From Serripes groenlandicus (lineage: Eukaryota > Mollusca > Bivalvia > Cardiida > Cardiidae): a DNA stretch of 64,000 nucleotides. The stretch lies in NCBI GenBank assembly GCA_031761405.1, contig JASEVX010000083.1, forward strand, positions 283,526 to 347,525, given 5' to 3'. The notes under the pieces were generated by a model, which was given only the letters and a program-made list of their open reading frames with translations, was not told the DNA's origin and ran no database searches. The translations under genes were made by a program, and so were the position numbers. This document shows positions 42,770 through 55,966 of this stretch, piece after piece (position 1 is the stretch's first letter; every line of letters starts with the position of its first letter).

Positions 42770-44022
42770 TCATTTTTTTTTCAATGATGTTTGTTGAAGG
42801 CCTATCGGTAAAACCATGTTATCAATTTCTTGATTCCAACTCCGCTGAACCTGTTGCGGAACTTCTTCAACTACTTCGATAACACCAGATTTGATAAGGT
42901 CTAGTAAGCCTTCTGGGTTATTGATGTATTGTTTAAACTGTTCAGGAATAATTACATTTTGATCTGGTGTCTCAGGTTCTGGTATTTTTGCTTCAGTGTT
43001 TGTTTTTTGGTCGATGGGGATTGCAGATTGGACCAGGTAATCATTAATGGAAGGGATTTCGGATATTTCGGATATTTCAAAGTAATGGGATGTAGGCAGA
43101 TTTGTTGTTGAACCTTCAGACTGAGACGGGTTGCTTACAGGAATTTCGGTCGAGATAATATTCTGGTAGGGGGACTTAGTCACAGGTGGGATTCTAGGCT
43201 GGGACATGTGGGTTGGGGAAGTTTCATTCGGAACTGGTCTCATGTGGGAGGGTGCATTCGCAGACTCAGACAGGTGAGTGAGGAAAACCTCAGTAGGAAT
43301 TGAATTTGGGTAGGAGGGCACATTCACAAGTGGAATTTCATACTGGGAGAGGTTAGTGACAGGACTCTCAGTAGGAATTGGATTAAGGTAGGATGGCACA
43401 TTCACAAGCGGAATTTCATACTGGGAGAGGTGAGTGACGGGAATCTCAGTAGGAATTTGATTAGGGCAGTTGGGCACATTCACAGGTGGAATTTCATACT
43501 GGGAGAGGTGAGTGACAGGAATCTCAGTAGGGTTTTGATTAGGATAGGAGGGCACATTTACAAGTGGAGTTTCGGGCGGAGAAAGGTGTGTGGATGGAAA
43601 TGGTTAATCTGTTGGGATCGATGGCTGACAAGCGGAACCTGGAAGGCAATTTGGATTAAATGGACAAATTCCACATGCTTTAAACCCACTTTTCAGATTG
43701 GACGGGGAAAGTGCCGAGGAAAATGCTTTGCTGAAAAGTCCAGGGAAAGACCATTTGTTCACTGTATTAAGTGGATTTTCAGATATATATTCTGAACAAA
43801 ACCTATTGTAGGGCCAAAAACGGTCCTGTCAAGGGGCTGCAGATAGTGAGTGCAATAGGGTGGAAGACATAACACATGAATGTTTTCACTCTGTGCTAAT
43901 TCAAGAATCCCGAGCGACTCATGGGACGAATGGCCATCAATAATCAAAAGTTGTGGTCTTTCATTTCCGCAATGTTTTAAAAAAGCTTTGCGGAACCATG
44001 ACCCGCCTATTTCATCTGTCAT
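42770..44022 (-). pseudogene. pogo/Tigger-type DDE transposase, C-terminal half, broken
   Basis: 44,022-43,796 encodes LLIIDGHSSHESLGILELAQ and LCLPPYCTHYLQPLDRTVFG, the second half of the DDE_1 catalytic domain. A one-base shift near 43,795 leads into VNKWSFPGLFSKAFSSALSP and GFKACGICPFNPNCLP, the conserved pogo C-terminus. A TAA at 43,604-43,606 interrupts it; the frame then continues to the TGA at 42,770 through four diverging 26-residue repeats (VNVPSYPN, PTEIPVTHLSQYEIPL). The N-terminal DNA-binding domain and first catalytic Asp are absent. Confidence 0.88.
43262..43575 (-). repeat. 78-bp coding minisatellite in the transposase tail
   Basis: TTCATACTGGGAGAGGTGAG recurs with the 78-bp period (43,338, 43,416, 43,494). 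Period divisible by three, so the frame is kept. Confidence 0.85.
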
Positions 44023-44500
44023 CCTCCCCCCAGCTGGGCGGGGGGTTAGAAATAGCCCAGCTGTCGCGCTACAGTGTGGTATAAATCCACCAATGTGCCT
44101 GCTCGTTTGCCGTGAGCTGCAACCCGTGTCGCCTGATGACGGGATCCTGGTAGTTGAGTAGGCTCGGAGTATGGCAATTTTTTAACTCCGAGTCTGCAAT
44201 ACACTGCTTTGGTCTTGAGTAGGGTTAAACGGGAGGTCAGGAAGGCCCGCCCTGATCAATCGGCTGGTCATGTTTAGCCCTGATACACTTTATTTAACTA
44301 CGTTTTATTTTTTCGTTATATTAACTTTTTACGAAAGATGTTATTTCATAAATATTTGTACCCGTTTACATTTGAGGCAAGGTGTATCAGAAGGCAGTGG
44401 CTTCAGGGTCAATCGGTTAAAATAGATGTTTGATTGACGATCGTTCACTTTCTTATGGTAGTCCATGCTTGGTCGGATACCACATGAAATATCAGTTGCT
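44023..44500. other. GC-rich unclassified insertion and spacer
   Basis: CCCCCCAGCTGGGCGGGGGG begins a GC-rich stretch ending near 44,290 that cuts the pogo transposase. CTCGGAGTATGGC and ACTCCGAGTCTGC flank an AT-rich centre. Not recognised. Confidence 0.4.
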
Positions 44501-44504
44501 CAAT

Positions 44505-44860
44505 TTAGTCTGTTCTAGACGAGTATGCCGGTGGTGTAACTTTAGCGTAGACCGAGATGGATATCCCCGGAAAACAGTACAGCTCAAGAGGGTTTTCCCA
44601 AAAACCCTCACCCCCGTGGGCTGATATGGCAGCCCCACGGCCTTTCCCCTCACCTGTACGCAGGGTTTCCCCTACAATAACCCCGTGGTCCCGCGGGATT
44701 TGATCATTCAACTATTACATTCCGCGGAGGGAAATCCGATAACGATTTATGACGTCACGATGATTGACAGCTGTGATTAAGGCAGCCCCACCGCGTTCCC
44801 GCTCATCTGTATGCGGGGTTTCCCCTACAATAACCCCGGTCCCGCAGAATTTTATTATGT
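44505..44860 (-). mobile_element. relic of a LINE 5' UTR, minus strand
   Basis: In reverse, GGGTGAGGGTTTTTGGGAAA and GAGCTGTACTG match the 5' region of the full LINE at 48,760. It is followed by a duplicated block GGGTTTCCCCTACAATAACC at 44,665 and 44,817. Confidence 0.55.
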
Positions 44861-46629
44861 ATCAAACGGTAGTTAATACACAACATCACACTATTGGAGT
44901 AAATTGTTTTAAATCACGAGTGATATCCTATTCTGTAAGCCAGACGCGACATGTAACATTAGCCCATCCGTAATGCGATCAAAACAAGTGAACGTCAATT
45001 ATTACTTTCAATTAATAGGTGTTAAAAACATGTCGACAATCTGAGTTGTGTGTATTATAATGTTATGGTTATATATAGGGAGGCCTCAAAAAATGAATGC
45101 ATGTATTGCAAATTGTTTCGGTAGACCGATTGTCGCGGAGAGTGCTGGAGACTGTACCGAGAGAGAGAGATAGAGAGACAGACAGAGAGAGACGAGATAG
45201 TGCGAGCGAAATGAGAGAGATAGAGCGAGAGAGAGCAAAAAACAGCAATGGAGAGAGAGCGACATAAAGATACATGTAGGGGGACAGATAGACAGAGAAG
45301 TGAAGAGAGAGAGAAAGGAAAAAAGTGGGATGGAGAGAGAATATACGAAAAGTGGAGAGAAAGGGAGAGAAACTTACAGTACTCATAGCTATAGTTTTTT
45401 TAAAAAACAAAACAATACTTGAGTTCATCAAATATATGCATACTCTATGAAAAAGCCCCATACATATTAACCTGCATGTGTACTATTGGGTTGTTAATGA
45501 TATGATGTCATGAATGTTGCCTTTTATCTGAACCGCGACCACGACAATCGGGAACGATTGGCTCATTTCTTCATAGCGCACGTTGATCGCATTTATTTTC
45601 CCTTTTTTAAAGAAATATCTATCTATCTATCCTTTCAGATTCACAACACTGACCACAAACACTTAACACGTATATCTGTATTATTTATCCGAAACTTAGC
45701 AGACACAGTAACTGTTCGATGTATTAAGTATAATGAACGCCAAAGGACTAGATAATTGAATGGCCATAGCAGCTCATATTTTTACTCTATTCGCAACTGA
45801 AGCTATTTGGCGAGCAGCATAATTGCCTGTCAGTAAACATTAACAAAGTTATGTCAAACTGTGGATATCATTTTAATTAGTGTTTCACACCTTTTCGAGC
45901 AAAACTCGGGCTCATCATTGTGATTGGTACTGTCTTAACCCTTTACCACGGATAGACGCTTACTGACCGACGCCTCTGCAGCAGACAAATTTTGAAAATA
46001 TTGTGACAGAAGGAGAAATTTCTCATTTTGTCAAAATGTTTTCAACTTTGTTCAGTAATTATACCTTCATTTAAAGAGATTTTCCATGATTTTTCCTAGA
46101 TATCTTGTAAGTCAGGACAATGAAAACAGTACGCTTTGATCTATATGCCAGTCACCGTATCTCAATGTTAATCCTTTCCGACACGAAGACGCATCTACAA
46201 CATAGGGTTTTGGAAAACAATGTGAGAAATTTCTCATTTTACTACAATGGTTTGTATTCATTTTCTAAATAGTACTATCATTAAAGAGATTTCGTCGTTT
46301 CTAGTCATCTGCTTCATATTGATTTTAAGTGGATGAGGATATTATGAGGTGTGCATGGCACAAGTTAAAAATTGGCTTTTGTGAACAGTGTAGATCCAGA
46401 ACAGGGATACACACTACTCATATATAAATTATAAGATTGTTAGACGAAACTGTCAACTTTTGTAGATTCTGATTACACTGACCAGGTGGACAAGACAATC
46501 TGAACCTACACTTAAAATAGTTTGTTCCTTTTCTCATACACTCGCTCAGAACTAGTGTACAGCGGTTGTTTTGTGCATATTTCAATAGTTCTTGCCTGTG
46601 CAGGATTTAATTAATCGCATTACAGTAAG
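44861..46629. other. non-coding region with purine-rich tract
   Basis: 45,155-45,370 is GA-rich simple sequence. CCCTTTACCAC at 45,941 and 46,170-type blocks with GAGAAATTTCTCATTTT are a dispersed repeat also seen near 56,600 and 57,100. No gene seen. Confidence 0.5.
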
Positions 46630-47015
46630 AAAATCTTAACGCCTTTTTAAACAATATTCAGTCATATCACGGCGGCCAGTTCACATACTCATGTGTTTCC
46701 TAGCTTTCTCCGGTACAGGTCCTATGTTCGAGGCTTTGATACAGGCATATATGGTAAACGTAAATAAATATAAACCAGAAACAGGACCTATATTTTGCTC
46801 AGATACAATTATTTTAAACATGCTGACTATTGGTATATATTGAAATCCCTACTCCGAATTACAAATGATTTCAAAAAGTTTCCGTTTATTTTTAAAATGA
46901 GCATTTTATCATATGCTTTTAACAATGATTAATGTTGATTAATTGGGATAAAACGTTATTTTCAACAATTGTTCAGTCAAATTACGGCGGCCAATTCACA
47001 TATCTCAACACTGCA
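46630..47015 (-). mobile_element. two SINE fragments, minus strand
   Basis: 46,637-46,720 (TCATATCACGGCGGCCAGTT) and 46,930-47,012 (TTCAACAATTGTTCAGTCAA, TTACGGCGGCCAATTCACAT) are reversed SINE 3' parts. Confidence 0.65.
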
Positions 47016-48590
47016 GACAATCATGATTAAGGACACCCAACGTTATGGTATTTGCTAAATGTATATAGGATCAGCACGCACATTCATGCTATCCAATGTA
47101 GTTGTACATAGTTGGAAGGAATTTCTAATTGATAAGGAGTAGACAAAGCTGATTTAGATTTGCCTGCGTGAATACGTATAGTGGTTTCGATCTACACTTC
47201 ACTGCCTACGCTAAAAACAAATTATATAGGACTTAGATTATATATACTTTATGTTGTCGTTTTACATTGTTCTAATATATTTTGTGTTCTTTAGGGGATA
47301 TAGATAAATATCTTTTACATATTTCTATTGAAAATAGCAAAAAGCAAATTTTAAGCCGAATCTTATAAAATGTATGTACATGTATATATGTATGTAATTG
47401 GCTTGCAAAATAACGATGTTATTTAAACGACGAAACAAACTGTCAGATTACCAGCTGGTTAGTCGGGTCAATAAAAACAATGCCCTGTGATCTATATGCA
47501 AGTCACCGTCTTTCAATCGGCCTGACAACCAACACAAAATATATCACACGTTTTTCATCTGTCACGTGCTTTATAAAGTGTTAACCCCTTTACTCGCAAA
47601 CAGTAATGTTTATATTCAAAAGAAATTTGTTTTGCGATTCATTTGTCTTCAATGTAGTGTCGTATAAAAAGTGATTTTTGTTTGATTTGGAAAATCAATA
47701 TAAATTTGTTTATGGATTTATCATAATCGTGTTGATCTTAATTGTATGTGAATGTAGAAACAGGATTATTATTCTCAAAGGTAAGGCTTTATTTCTCAAT
47801 TATGCTGTAGAGCATTGAATTTGATTATAAATGGTTGTAATATGCACATGCAGATTTCATCGTAATAGAGCTCCGACAACTCGATGTTCAAAGTATTCAA
47901 GTACGGTATTTTAGCTACTGCTCCAGTGTTTCTTTGTTTTGGTCTTTGTTTCAGCATATACAACATACATGATGAGACAAGTTTGCACATATATGCGCAT
48001 ACAAATCCAGGTCTACAGTGTACATGGTACATTTGGTAACAGTGATTTATCTGATCTGACTCAACGGTCATTATTTGATTTAGCCATTGGTTTGCTATTA
48101 TCCGAGGAAACATGTAATGACCTGAACATTAGCAGTTTACATGTAGATTTGAGTAGGGGGTCATATTTTAAGAAGCGTAAAAGTCGCTCCCTTTTCAATG
48201 TTCTCTCTTCCGTCCATAATTACATCATAAATCGACTCCTTTAGATGCGTTTGCAGACTTCTGGTTCGGATTAATGGAAATGGGTTACAATATGAAATAT
48301 AGTAACACAAATGAAAAGCCAATGAAAAGAGGGAACGTCATCTAAAACATTTAATCTGGAAGAGCTTGAGAAAGAACGTAATTATTATTGAAATTAAATT
48401 GCAATATATTGATTTTTTTAATTAACACTCGCCATGCAGAATATTCAATCTCGCGAGCAATTATTTTGAAAAGTAAACAATCGCTCATGATGCATATGCC
48501 TGCAAAAATTAACTATTTGGGAAGCGGAGTAAACGATATAAAACTGTTTATATAATGTATAATCGGATAAATTTAAAACACACCCACTCG
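47016..48590. other. AT-rich intergenic sequence, one weak ORF
   Basis: Nothing convincing. The 101-codon + frame at 47,939-48,244 (containing DLSDLTQRSLFDLAIGLLLS) looks protein-like and follows TTTGTTTCAG, but I know no match and it has no partner exon. Confidence 0.35.
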
Positions 48591-48880
48591 CATTTTTCCG
48601 CAGGGGCTCCACGGAAGAAATACAGGCCACTCCCATTTAACATTTTCTGCGGGGGCAACGCTGCAATCCCTCTTGAGCGGGCACATATCTGAAATACCTG
48701 GAAAACGCCGGGTTAGGCCAGGGGAGCGACTTAACACCGGCGGTTCATCATTTTATCGATATCCCCCTCAACCCGGGGGCGAGGGTTTTTGGGAAAAAAC
48801 CATTGAGCTGTACTGTACGTCCCCTTGTTGGGCTCCGTGGCGGGTGAAGGACACCACCGATAAAACTATCAAAACTTAAC

Positions 48881-50487
48881 ATGGCCACCCAAAGAAAAGC
48901 CAAGCGTACACGATCTGATGATTCAGATTCCGGTGACGAAAGTCACCGGTTAAGTTCTACTTTTCCTCGATTCATTTAAATCGAATCGAGAGATGAAAAT
49001 CAAATCATAATAAAGCTCTCTCCTTTTGTAATTGAGAAGCAACTTTCTAGTATTATTGGTACACCAACATCAGTAAAAAGCTTAACAAATGGTTATTTAC
49101 TTGTAGAAATTTCAACTAAGCAACAATCTATCAATCTATTGAAACAAGACGTATTTTTTAAGGTCCCTGTAAAGAGATATGCTCATCCTTTTTTGAATTC
49201 ATCAAAGGGTGTCATAAGATGCAGGGAACTTGAAAATTGCACAACTGAAGAAATAATTGAAAATTTAAAAGGTCAAGGTGTAACAGATGCCAAACGAATG
49301 AAATTTTACACACAAGTGTTGGGAAACTTTCCAACACTTACATTTTAACTTTTAATCAGCCAATTGTACCAAAAGAATTAAAAATTGGTCACCAAATAGC
49401 CAAGGTTGATTGCTACGTACCCAATCCCTTGCGCTGTTATCGTTGCCAAAAGTTTGGACATCATGAAGATAAATGTAACGGTAGTCCAGTATGTGGTAAA
49501 TGTTCTTTTGTTGGTGATGATCATCAACTCTCTGCCTGTACCGGTTCAATTAAATGTGCAAATTGTGATCTTATTCACGCTTCAAGTTCAAAGGAGTGTT
49601 CCTTTTGGCTTACACAAAAAGAACTTCTAAGTGTAAAGTACAAACAGAGTGTTAGTTGTGTGGAAGCCAAAAGGATTGTTGCCCAGCGGCAAAACACTCA
49701 AGCGAGCTTTCAAGGGGACAACAGTTTTGCCAATAAAACAAGACCAACTGTTGTCACTCCTGTTAACAGACCACCGACACAGTCAAAGGAATGTACGACA
49801 TGCCAACTCCTTTTAAAGGTTTTATCTCAAAGATTTCCTGAGATCAGTCTAGAATTAAAAGTAATTATGTCAGATGAACAGCCCTCTACTTCTTCCCATT
49901 CATCGTTACCATCAAGTATAAAATCCACGTCTTCCAAACAAAATGAATCTTCTTCAAAACAAAATGAATCTTCTTCAAAAAAAAAAAGAATCTTCTTCAA
50001 AACAAAATGAAACTTCTTCAAAACAAAATGAGTCTTCTTCAAAACAAAACGAACTTTCTTCAAAACAAATGGAACCTTCTTCAAAACAAAATGAAACTTC
50101 TTCAAAAATAAATAAATCTTCTACCGTTATAAACATTTCAAAACATACAAGTAAAACACCTGATACCAATAAATTTTCAATTATTACACATAAACCAAGC
50201 CAATAAAACAAACCTAGGTCGAAATCAAACACAAAACCCGATGCTGACGGCTTTGAGAAACAAAGACCTAGAAAAATTAAAGTCCAATTAGTAATCCTAG
50301 TGACTCAACACCTACAATTAAAAACCGTTATGAGAAATTGGATGACATGGAGACACAGGAAACTGAGTCTCCTAGTCAATGGGGGTCGGATGCGAAGGAT
50401 GACTGGAATCATGATGTTGATTCCTGGCATACTTCGACACCTGAAACCAAAATTTGTGAACCTGTATTCCAAGGCAATTCGAAATGA
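48881..50487 (+). pseudogene. LINE ORF1, nucleic-acid-binding protein with CCHC knuckles
   Basis: Starts MATQRKAKRTRSDDSDSGDE. TAA at 48,977-48,979, frame loss near 49,340, then PNPLRCYRCQKFGHHEDKC, CGKCSFVGDDHQLSAC and CANCDLIHASSSKEC (three gag-like zinc knuckles), a second shift at the A-run near 49,978, a tail of repeated SSSKQNE, and an end reading WGSDAKDDWNHDVDSWHTST to GNSK-TGA. The stop overlaps the ORF2 start. Known role of such proteins: packaging of the element RNA. Confidence 0.87.
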
Positions 50488-53400
50488 ATTCCATAATCCA
50501 GTGGAACTGTCGTGGATTTAAAGCCAATTTTGATGAATTGTCTCTTCTAGTTAATGAAAAGAAACCAGTAGCTATATGCTTACAAGAAACATTTTTAAAA
50601 GATAATGATAGTCTTTCTCTTAAATATCAATCATGTTATCATAAAACTTCCGATGCAAGTGCTCGAGCTTGTGGTGGGGTAGCAATATTTGTTAACAACT
50701 CTGTTCCGCATAGCTTAGTCTCACTTACTACAACTTTGCAGGCAACTGCGGTAAGAATTTCATTGAGCAAAACAATTACCTTATGTTCTTGTATCTTCCG
50801 CCAAGTCAGCCTCTTGATACAGACAAGCTCGTTGAACTTGTCAATCAGCTTCCAACACCTTTTATGATAGTTGGTGACTTCAATTCACACAATACGTTGT
50901 GGGGATGTAGAGACACCAATAAAAAAGGCCAACTATTAGAAGATTTTATTTTTAAACATGACCTTTGTATTTTGAATACTAAATCTCACACCTATCTGCA
51001 TCCTGCTACTGGTTCTTACTCATCTCTTGATCTTTCTATTTGTAGTCCTGATATATTTGTTGACTTTAAGTGGAAGGTGGAAGACGACCTTCATGGAAGT
51101 GATCATTTCCCTATAATAATCACTGAAACTGGGCCCTCTGTCCAGGGGCGTCCGAGACGATGGAAGCTCCACAAAGCGAACTGGAATGTATTCCAGATGC
51201 AATGTGAACGTTCCATTAATCCGGATGCTTTCTTGGAATGTGATGACCCTACACAACTATTTACTTCGTTAATTTATCAGGCTGCTAAAGAGGCAATTCC
51301 CCAAACTTCGACAAATCCAAAGCACCCTCGCAAACCTTGGTTTGATGAGGATTGCAAAAAGGCTATAGGAACACGCAAATCGACTCTCAGGCAGTTTAAT
51401 CTGAGGCCAACCCATCAAAATCATGTATACTTTAAAATAGCTAGAGCAAAAGGTCGCAAAACAATTAAGCAATGTAAACGCGCGTCTTGGAGACAGTATG
51501 TTTCTGGATTAAATTCTAGATCATCTGTCAAAAAGACATGGGACATGATAAGGAAAATAAAAGGAAAGAGCAGTACGCTTAGTGTGAATCATCTGAACAC
51601 CTCAGACGGTATCACTACCTCAAAGAAGGATATTGCTAACACGTTGGCAGATTCTTTTGCACAAAAGTCGTCCTCTTCAAACTATTTTTCAAAGTTTCAA
51701 AAATTTCAACAGCAAAAGGAGAAACGGAAAATTAACTTTAAATCGAAAAATGAAAAGGCCTACAATAAACTATTTACGTTGAAAGAATTAAAAACAGCTC
51801 TCAAGAAGTGCCATGATAGCGCTGCGGGTTCAGATGATATACACTATCAATTACTTAAACATTTACCTTTTTGGTCCCTTTCTTGTTTACTTGACGTCTA
51901 TAATCAGGTTTGGCGAACGGGAAATCTCCCGGGGTCTTGGAAAGAGGCCATCGTTATTCCAGTTCCCAAACCTGGTAAAGATGCAACTAATCCTGGGAAT
52001 TATCGTCTTATAGCCTTAACTAGCTGTATATGTAAAACCATGGAAAGAATGGTAAACGACAGACTTGTTTGGTTTCTCGAAAAGAACAAACTTATTACTA
52101 CTTTCCAGTCTGGTTTTCGTAAACATAGAAGCACAGTGGATCATTTGATCCGTTTTGAAACTTTTATCAGAGAAGCATTCATTAAAAAGGAGCACGTTGT
52201 CTCCGTCTTCTTTGACTTAGAAAGTGCATATGACACTACCTGGAAATATGGTATTATGAATGACCTCTATGATTTTGGCATAAGAGGTCGCCTTGCTTAT
52301 TTCATTTCTGCTTTTTTAAATGAACGTCAGTTCAAAGTTCGTGTTGGTGATGCTTTGTCTGATCCACATGAACAGGAAATGGGTGTTCCCCAGGGATGCA
52401 TTCTTTCTGTTACACTTTTTAGTGTGAAGATTAATAACATTATTAAATCTGTTAACCCTGGGGTTGAGTGTTTTCTATATGTTGATGATTTCTGTATTTG
52501 CTACAGATCAAAAAATATGCATACAATTGAAAGAAAATTGCAACAAGTTTTGAATAATTTGCAAATATGGTCAAACGAAAATGACTTTAAATTCTCTAAA
52601 AGCAAGACAAAATGTATGCACTTTTGTCAACTTCGTAAACACCACCTAAATCCAGATTTAACACTAGATGGCACTCGTATTGAAGTTGTGCCTGAATTTA
52701 AATTCCTTGGTCTATTGTTTGACCCAAAACTGACTTTTATTCCTCATATTAAATATCTTAGAAATAAATGCCAGAAAGCATTAAATCTTTTACGCGTTGT
52801 ATCCCATATGGATTGGGGTGCTGACCGTAATTACAGGTCATTAATACGATCTAAATTGGACTATGCATGTATTGTTTATGGCTCAGCTAGAAAGTCATAC
52901 ATTGCCACACTTGATACCATTCACCATCAGGGTTTACGGCTAGCCTTGGGCGCTTTTCGAACCTCGCCCGTCAAAAGTCTCAACGTAGAAGCCAATGAAC
53001 CATCGTTGAATTTACGCCGAACAAAACTAGCTATGCAGTATTTCCTAAAACTTAAGTCTAATCCTTCAAATCCCACTCATAGAGTTGTTTTCAACCCTTT
53101 ATACAAGGAATTATTTTTAAAGAAGGAACGGGTAATACCGCCTTTTGGTATCCGTTACGGCCCAGAAGTCGCTACGCTTGATATTGATCTTGACGACATC
53201 GCGAAGCAACATATCTCAGATTCTCCACCTTGGACTCTAAATAGTCCATCATTCATTTATGATCTTGTGACCGATAAAAAGGCCTGCACAGATCCTATTG
53301 TTTTTAAATCCAAGTATATGGAAATTAAAAATACATATTTTAACTATGAACGTATTTATACAGATGGTTCTAAGGATGGCAAAAAGGCTGCTGCCGCCGC

Positions 53401-54145
53401 AGTTCCTGATTGCGATGTGATAACATTTCGATTGCCAAATAATGCTTCTATATTTTCTGCCGAGTTAAAGGCAATTCATTTGGCTTTGGACCATATTGAA
53501 TCCGAAGGTTACTGGCGATATATTATTTTTACTGACTCATTGTCTGCTATGCAGGCACTTCAGAATGACAAAATAGAGAACCCTATTATTGTAGACCTCC
53601 TTTCTCAGTTATCGCGTATTTGTGCAACGTCACATGTAGTATTTTGCTGGATCCCCAGTCATATGGGCATTCACGGTAACGAACAAGCTGACTTGGCAGC
53701 AAAATCTGCTCTTTCACAAGATATTTTACCTTTTAAAATACCTTACTCCGATTTTAAACCTTTAATAAATGTTTTACTTTACGATGGTTGGCAAAGTGAT
53801 TGGAATGAACAAGTAAATAATAAACTCTACTAAATCAAGTCAGTACTTGGGGAGTGGCTGCCAGCTTTGAGATCCTTTCGTCGAGAAGAAATTATTTTTG
53901 CTCGTTGACGCATTGGACACACATGGTTAACTCATGCATACTTACTGAAAGGTGAGGTAGCTCCTCAATGTATTCCATGTTTTACACAACTTTCAGTACA
54001 GCACATTCTTCTGGAATGTGCTGATTTCTCCCCAACACGTGATAGATTTTTCAAGGCTCAAAGCATGCGTCAGCTCTTTGAGTCTGTCAAACCTGAACTT
54101 GTATTTAACTTCCTTAGGGAAATTGGTATTTTTAATAAGATATGA
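50484..54145 (+). pseudogene. LINE ORF2: endonuclease, reverse transcriptase, RNase H
   Basis: About 1,220 codons. APE-type endonuclease: IIQWNCRGFK, ICLQETF, MIVGDFNSHNTLWG, HGSDHFPI. One shift near 50,780. RT: RLIALTSCICKTMERMVNDR, VVSVFFDLESAYDTTW, MGVPQGCILSVTLFS and the catalytic FLYVDDF. RNase H: IYTDGSKDG, FSAELKAI, IFTDSLSA, WIPSHMGIHGNEQADLAAK; all four acidic residues present. TAA at 53,831-53,833 and a TGA near 53,909 interrupt the C-terminal part, which continues in the same frame to CIPCFTQLSVQHILLECADF and the TGA at 54,143-54,145. Confidence 0.93.
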
Positions 54146-54399
54146 TTATTTCTTAAATCGTGCCTTAAATCGTGCTTTTGCACATTCATTACTTTTACAG
54201 ATCCTGTTCCGCATTTTCTCAGATATTGTTTATCTTTATGTTAAGTATTACATAGTATATCCTATTTTACATTGGCTTACATGTTGTTTTATATTAATGT
54301 TAAGTATCGCATACATCATTTACAGTAAGTAAGTTATTGAGCGCCCAAAATGACCTTAGTTGTCGACGGGCCTGAAAACACCATTCATTCATTTACCCA

Positions 54400-55966
54400 T
54401 CCCATTGCTGAAGTCAACATAAAAAATGGCTGATTTGTTTGAAGACAAACATTCTAACAACATTTCTGAAGCTGCTTAAGCAAACAATGCCTCATCTTAG
54501 GGTTTTAACAAGATTTTCCTTCAATTTGGCCACTATCATCAAGACAAACATTCTGACAGAATTACAATATTTTCAGGTTAAAATACAGCCTCCAGAATGT
54601 TAACAATATTTTCCTTCAATTTTACCTGGTGACCTAGTTTTAGAGTCAATATGACCCATATTTTAACTTGACCTAGATATCATTCTGACAACATTTCTGA
54701 AGCCGCTAAAGCAAACAATGCGTCCTCTTAGAGTGTTAACAAGATTTTCCTTAAATTTGGCCTTGTAACCTACTTTTTGACCAAACATGTCATGACCCAT
54801 ATTCAAACTTGGCCTACACTATCATAAAGACAAACATTCTGACAGAGTTTCAATATTTTCAAGTTAAAAATACAACCTCCGGAATGTTAACAAGATTCTC
54901 CTTCAATTTTACCTGGTGACCTAGTTTTGAAGTCAATATAACCCATATTTAAACTTGACCAAGATATCATTAAGACAAACATTCTGACAACATTTCTGAA
55001 GCTGCTAAAGCAAACAATGCGTCATCTTAGAGTGTTAACACGATTTTCCTTAAATTTTGCCTTGTAACCTACTTTTTGACCAAACATGTCATGACCCTAA
55101 TCAAACTTGGCCTACACTAGCATCAAGACAAACATTCTGACAGAGTTTCAATATTTTCAAGTTAAAATTACAGCCTCCAGAATGTTAACAAGATTTTCCT
55201 TCAATGTTACCTGGTGACCTAGTTTTAGAGTCAATATGACCTATATTTGAACTTGACATAGATATCATTAGGACAAACTTTCTTAAACATGTTCAGGCTG
55301 CTGAAGAAAAAAGTGCAGCCTCTAGAGTTTTAACAAGAGTTTCCATCAATTTGGCCTAGTGATCTTGTTTTGGACTGGACATGACCCTTATTCACACTTG
55401 ACCTACAATTCAACAAGACAAACATTTTGACAAATTTTCAATATTTTCAAGTTAAAAATGCAGACTCCAATGTTAACAAGATTTCACTTCAATTTGACCT
55501 AGTGACCTAGTTTTTTACCCAACATGACCCATATTCAAACTTGACATTCTGACAATATCTCAAGCTGCTGAAGCAAACGTTGAGGCCTCTAGAGAGTTAA
55601 CAAGATTTTCCTTCAATTTGGCCCAGTGACCAACCTTTTGACCTGACATAACCCATATTTAGACTTTGCCTACAAGTCTTCAAGACAAACATTCTGATAA
55701 AGTTTCATCATGCTCAAGTAAAAAAATGTGTCCTCCAGAGTGTTAACAAGATATTCCTTCAACTTGACCTAGTGACCTATTTTTTGACCTCATATGTCCC
55801 AGTTTCGAACTTGTCCAAGATTTGATGGAGATAAATGTTCTGATAAACGTTCATGAATATCGGATGCAAAATACAGCCTGTAGCACGATCGTTGAATGAT
55901 GATGCACGACGGACAAAATGCGATCACAATAGCTCACCTTCAGCACTTCGTGCTCAGATGAGCTAA
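54400..55966 (+). mobile_element. GCTCACC element, copy D, head missing
   Basis: Tandem units as in copy C (CCTTCAATTTGGCC, GACAAACATTCTGACA, TGACCCATATT), ending TAGCTCACCTTCAGCACTTC and GTGCTCAGATGAGCTAAAG. The left end stops at the LINE tail, so the LINE probably inserted into it or beside it. Confidence 0.8.

Larger units (their letters stand above)
48595..54395 (+). mobile_element. nearly full-length I/Nimb-type non-LTR retrotransposon
   Basis: 5' UTR about 48,595-48,880, ORF1 48,881-50,487, ORF2 50,484-54,145, 3' UTR ending GACGGGCCTGAAAACACC with a CATTCATTCATTT tail. RNase H after the reverse transcriptase places it in the I superfamily; Nimb is my best guess from the YVDDF motif and tail. 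Stops and frameshifts make this copy inactive. Confidence 0.9.

Noticed and set aside
45069..45461. 130-codon minus-strand ORF rich in Ser and Leu
   Set aside because: Antisense of the GA-rich tract.
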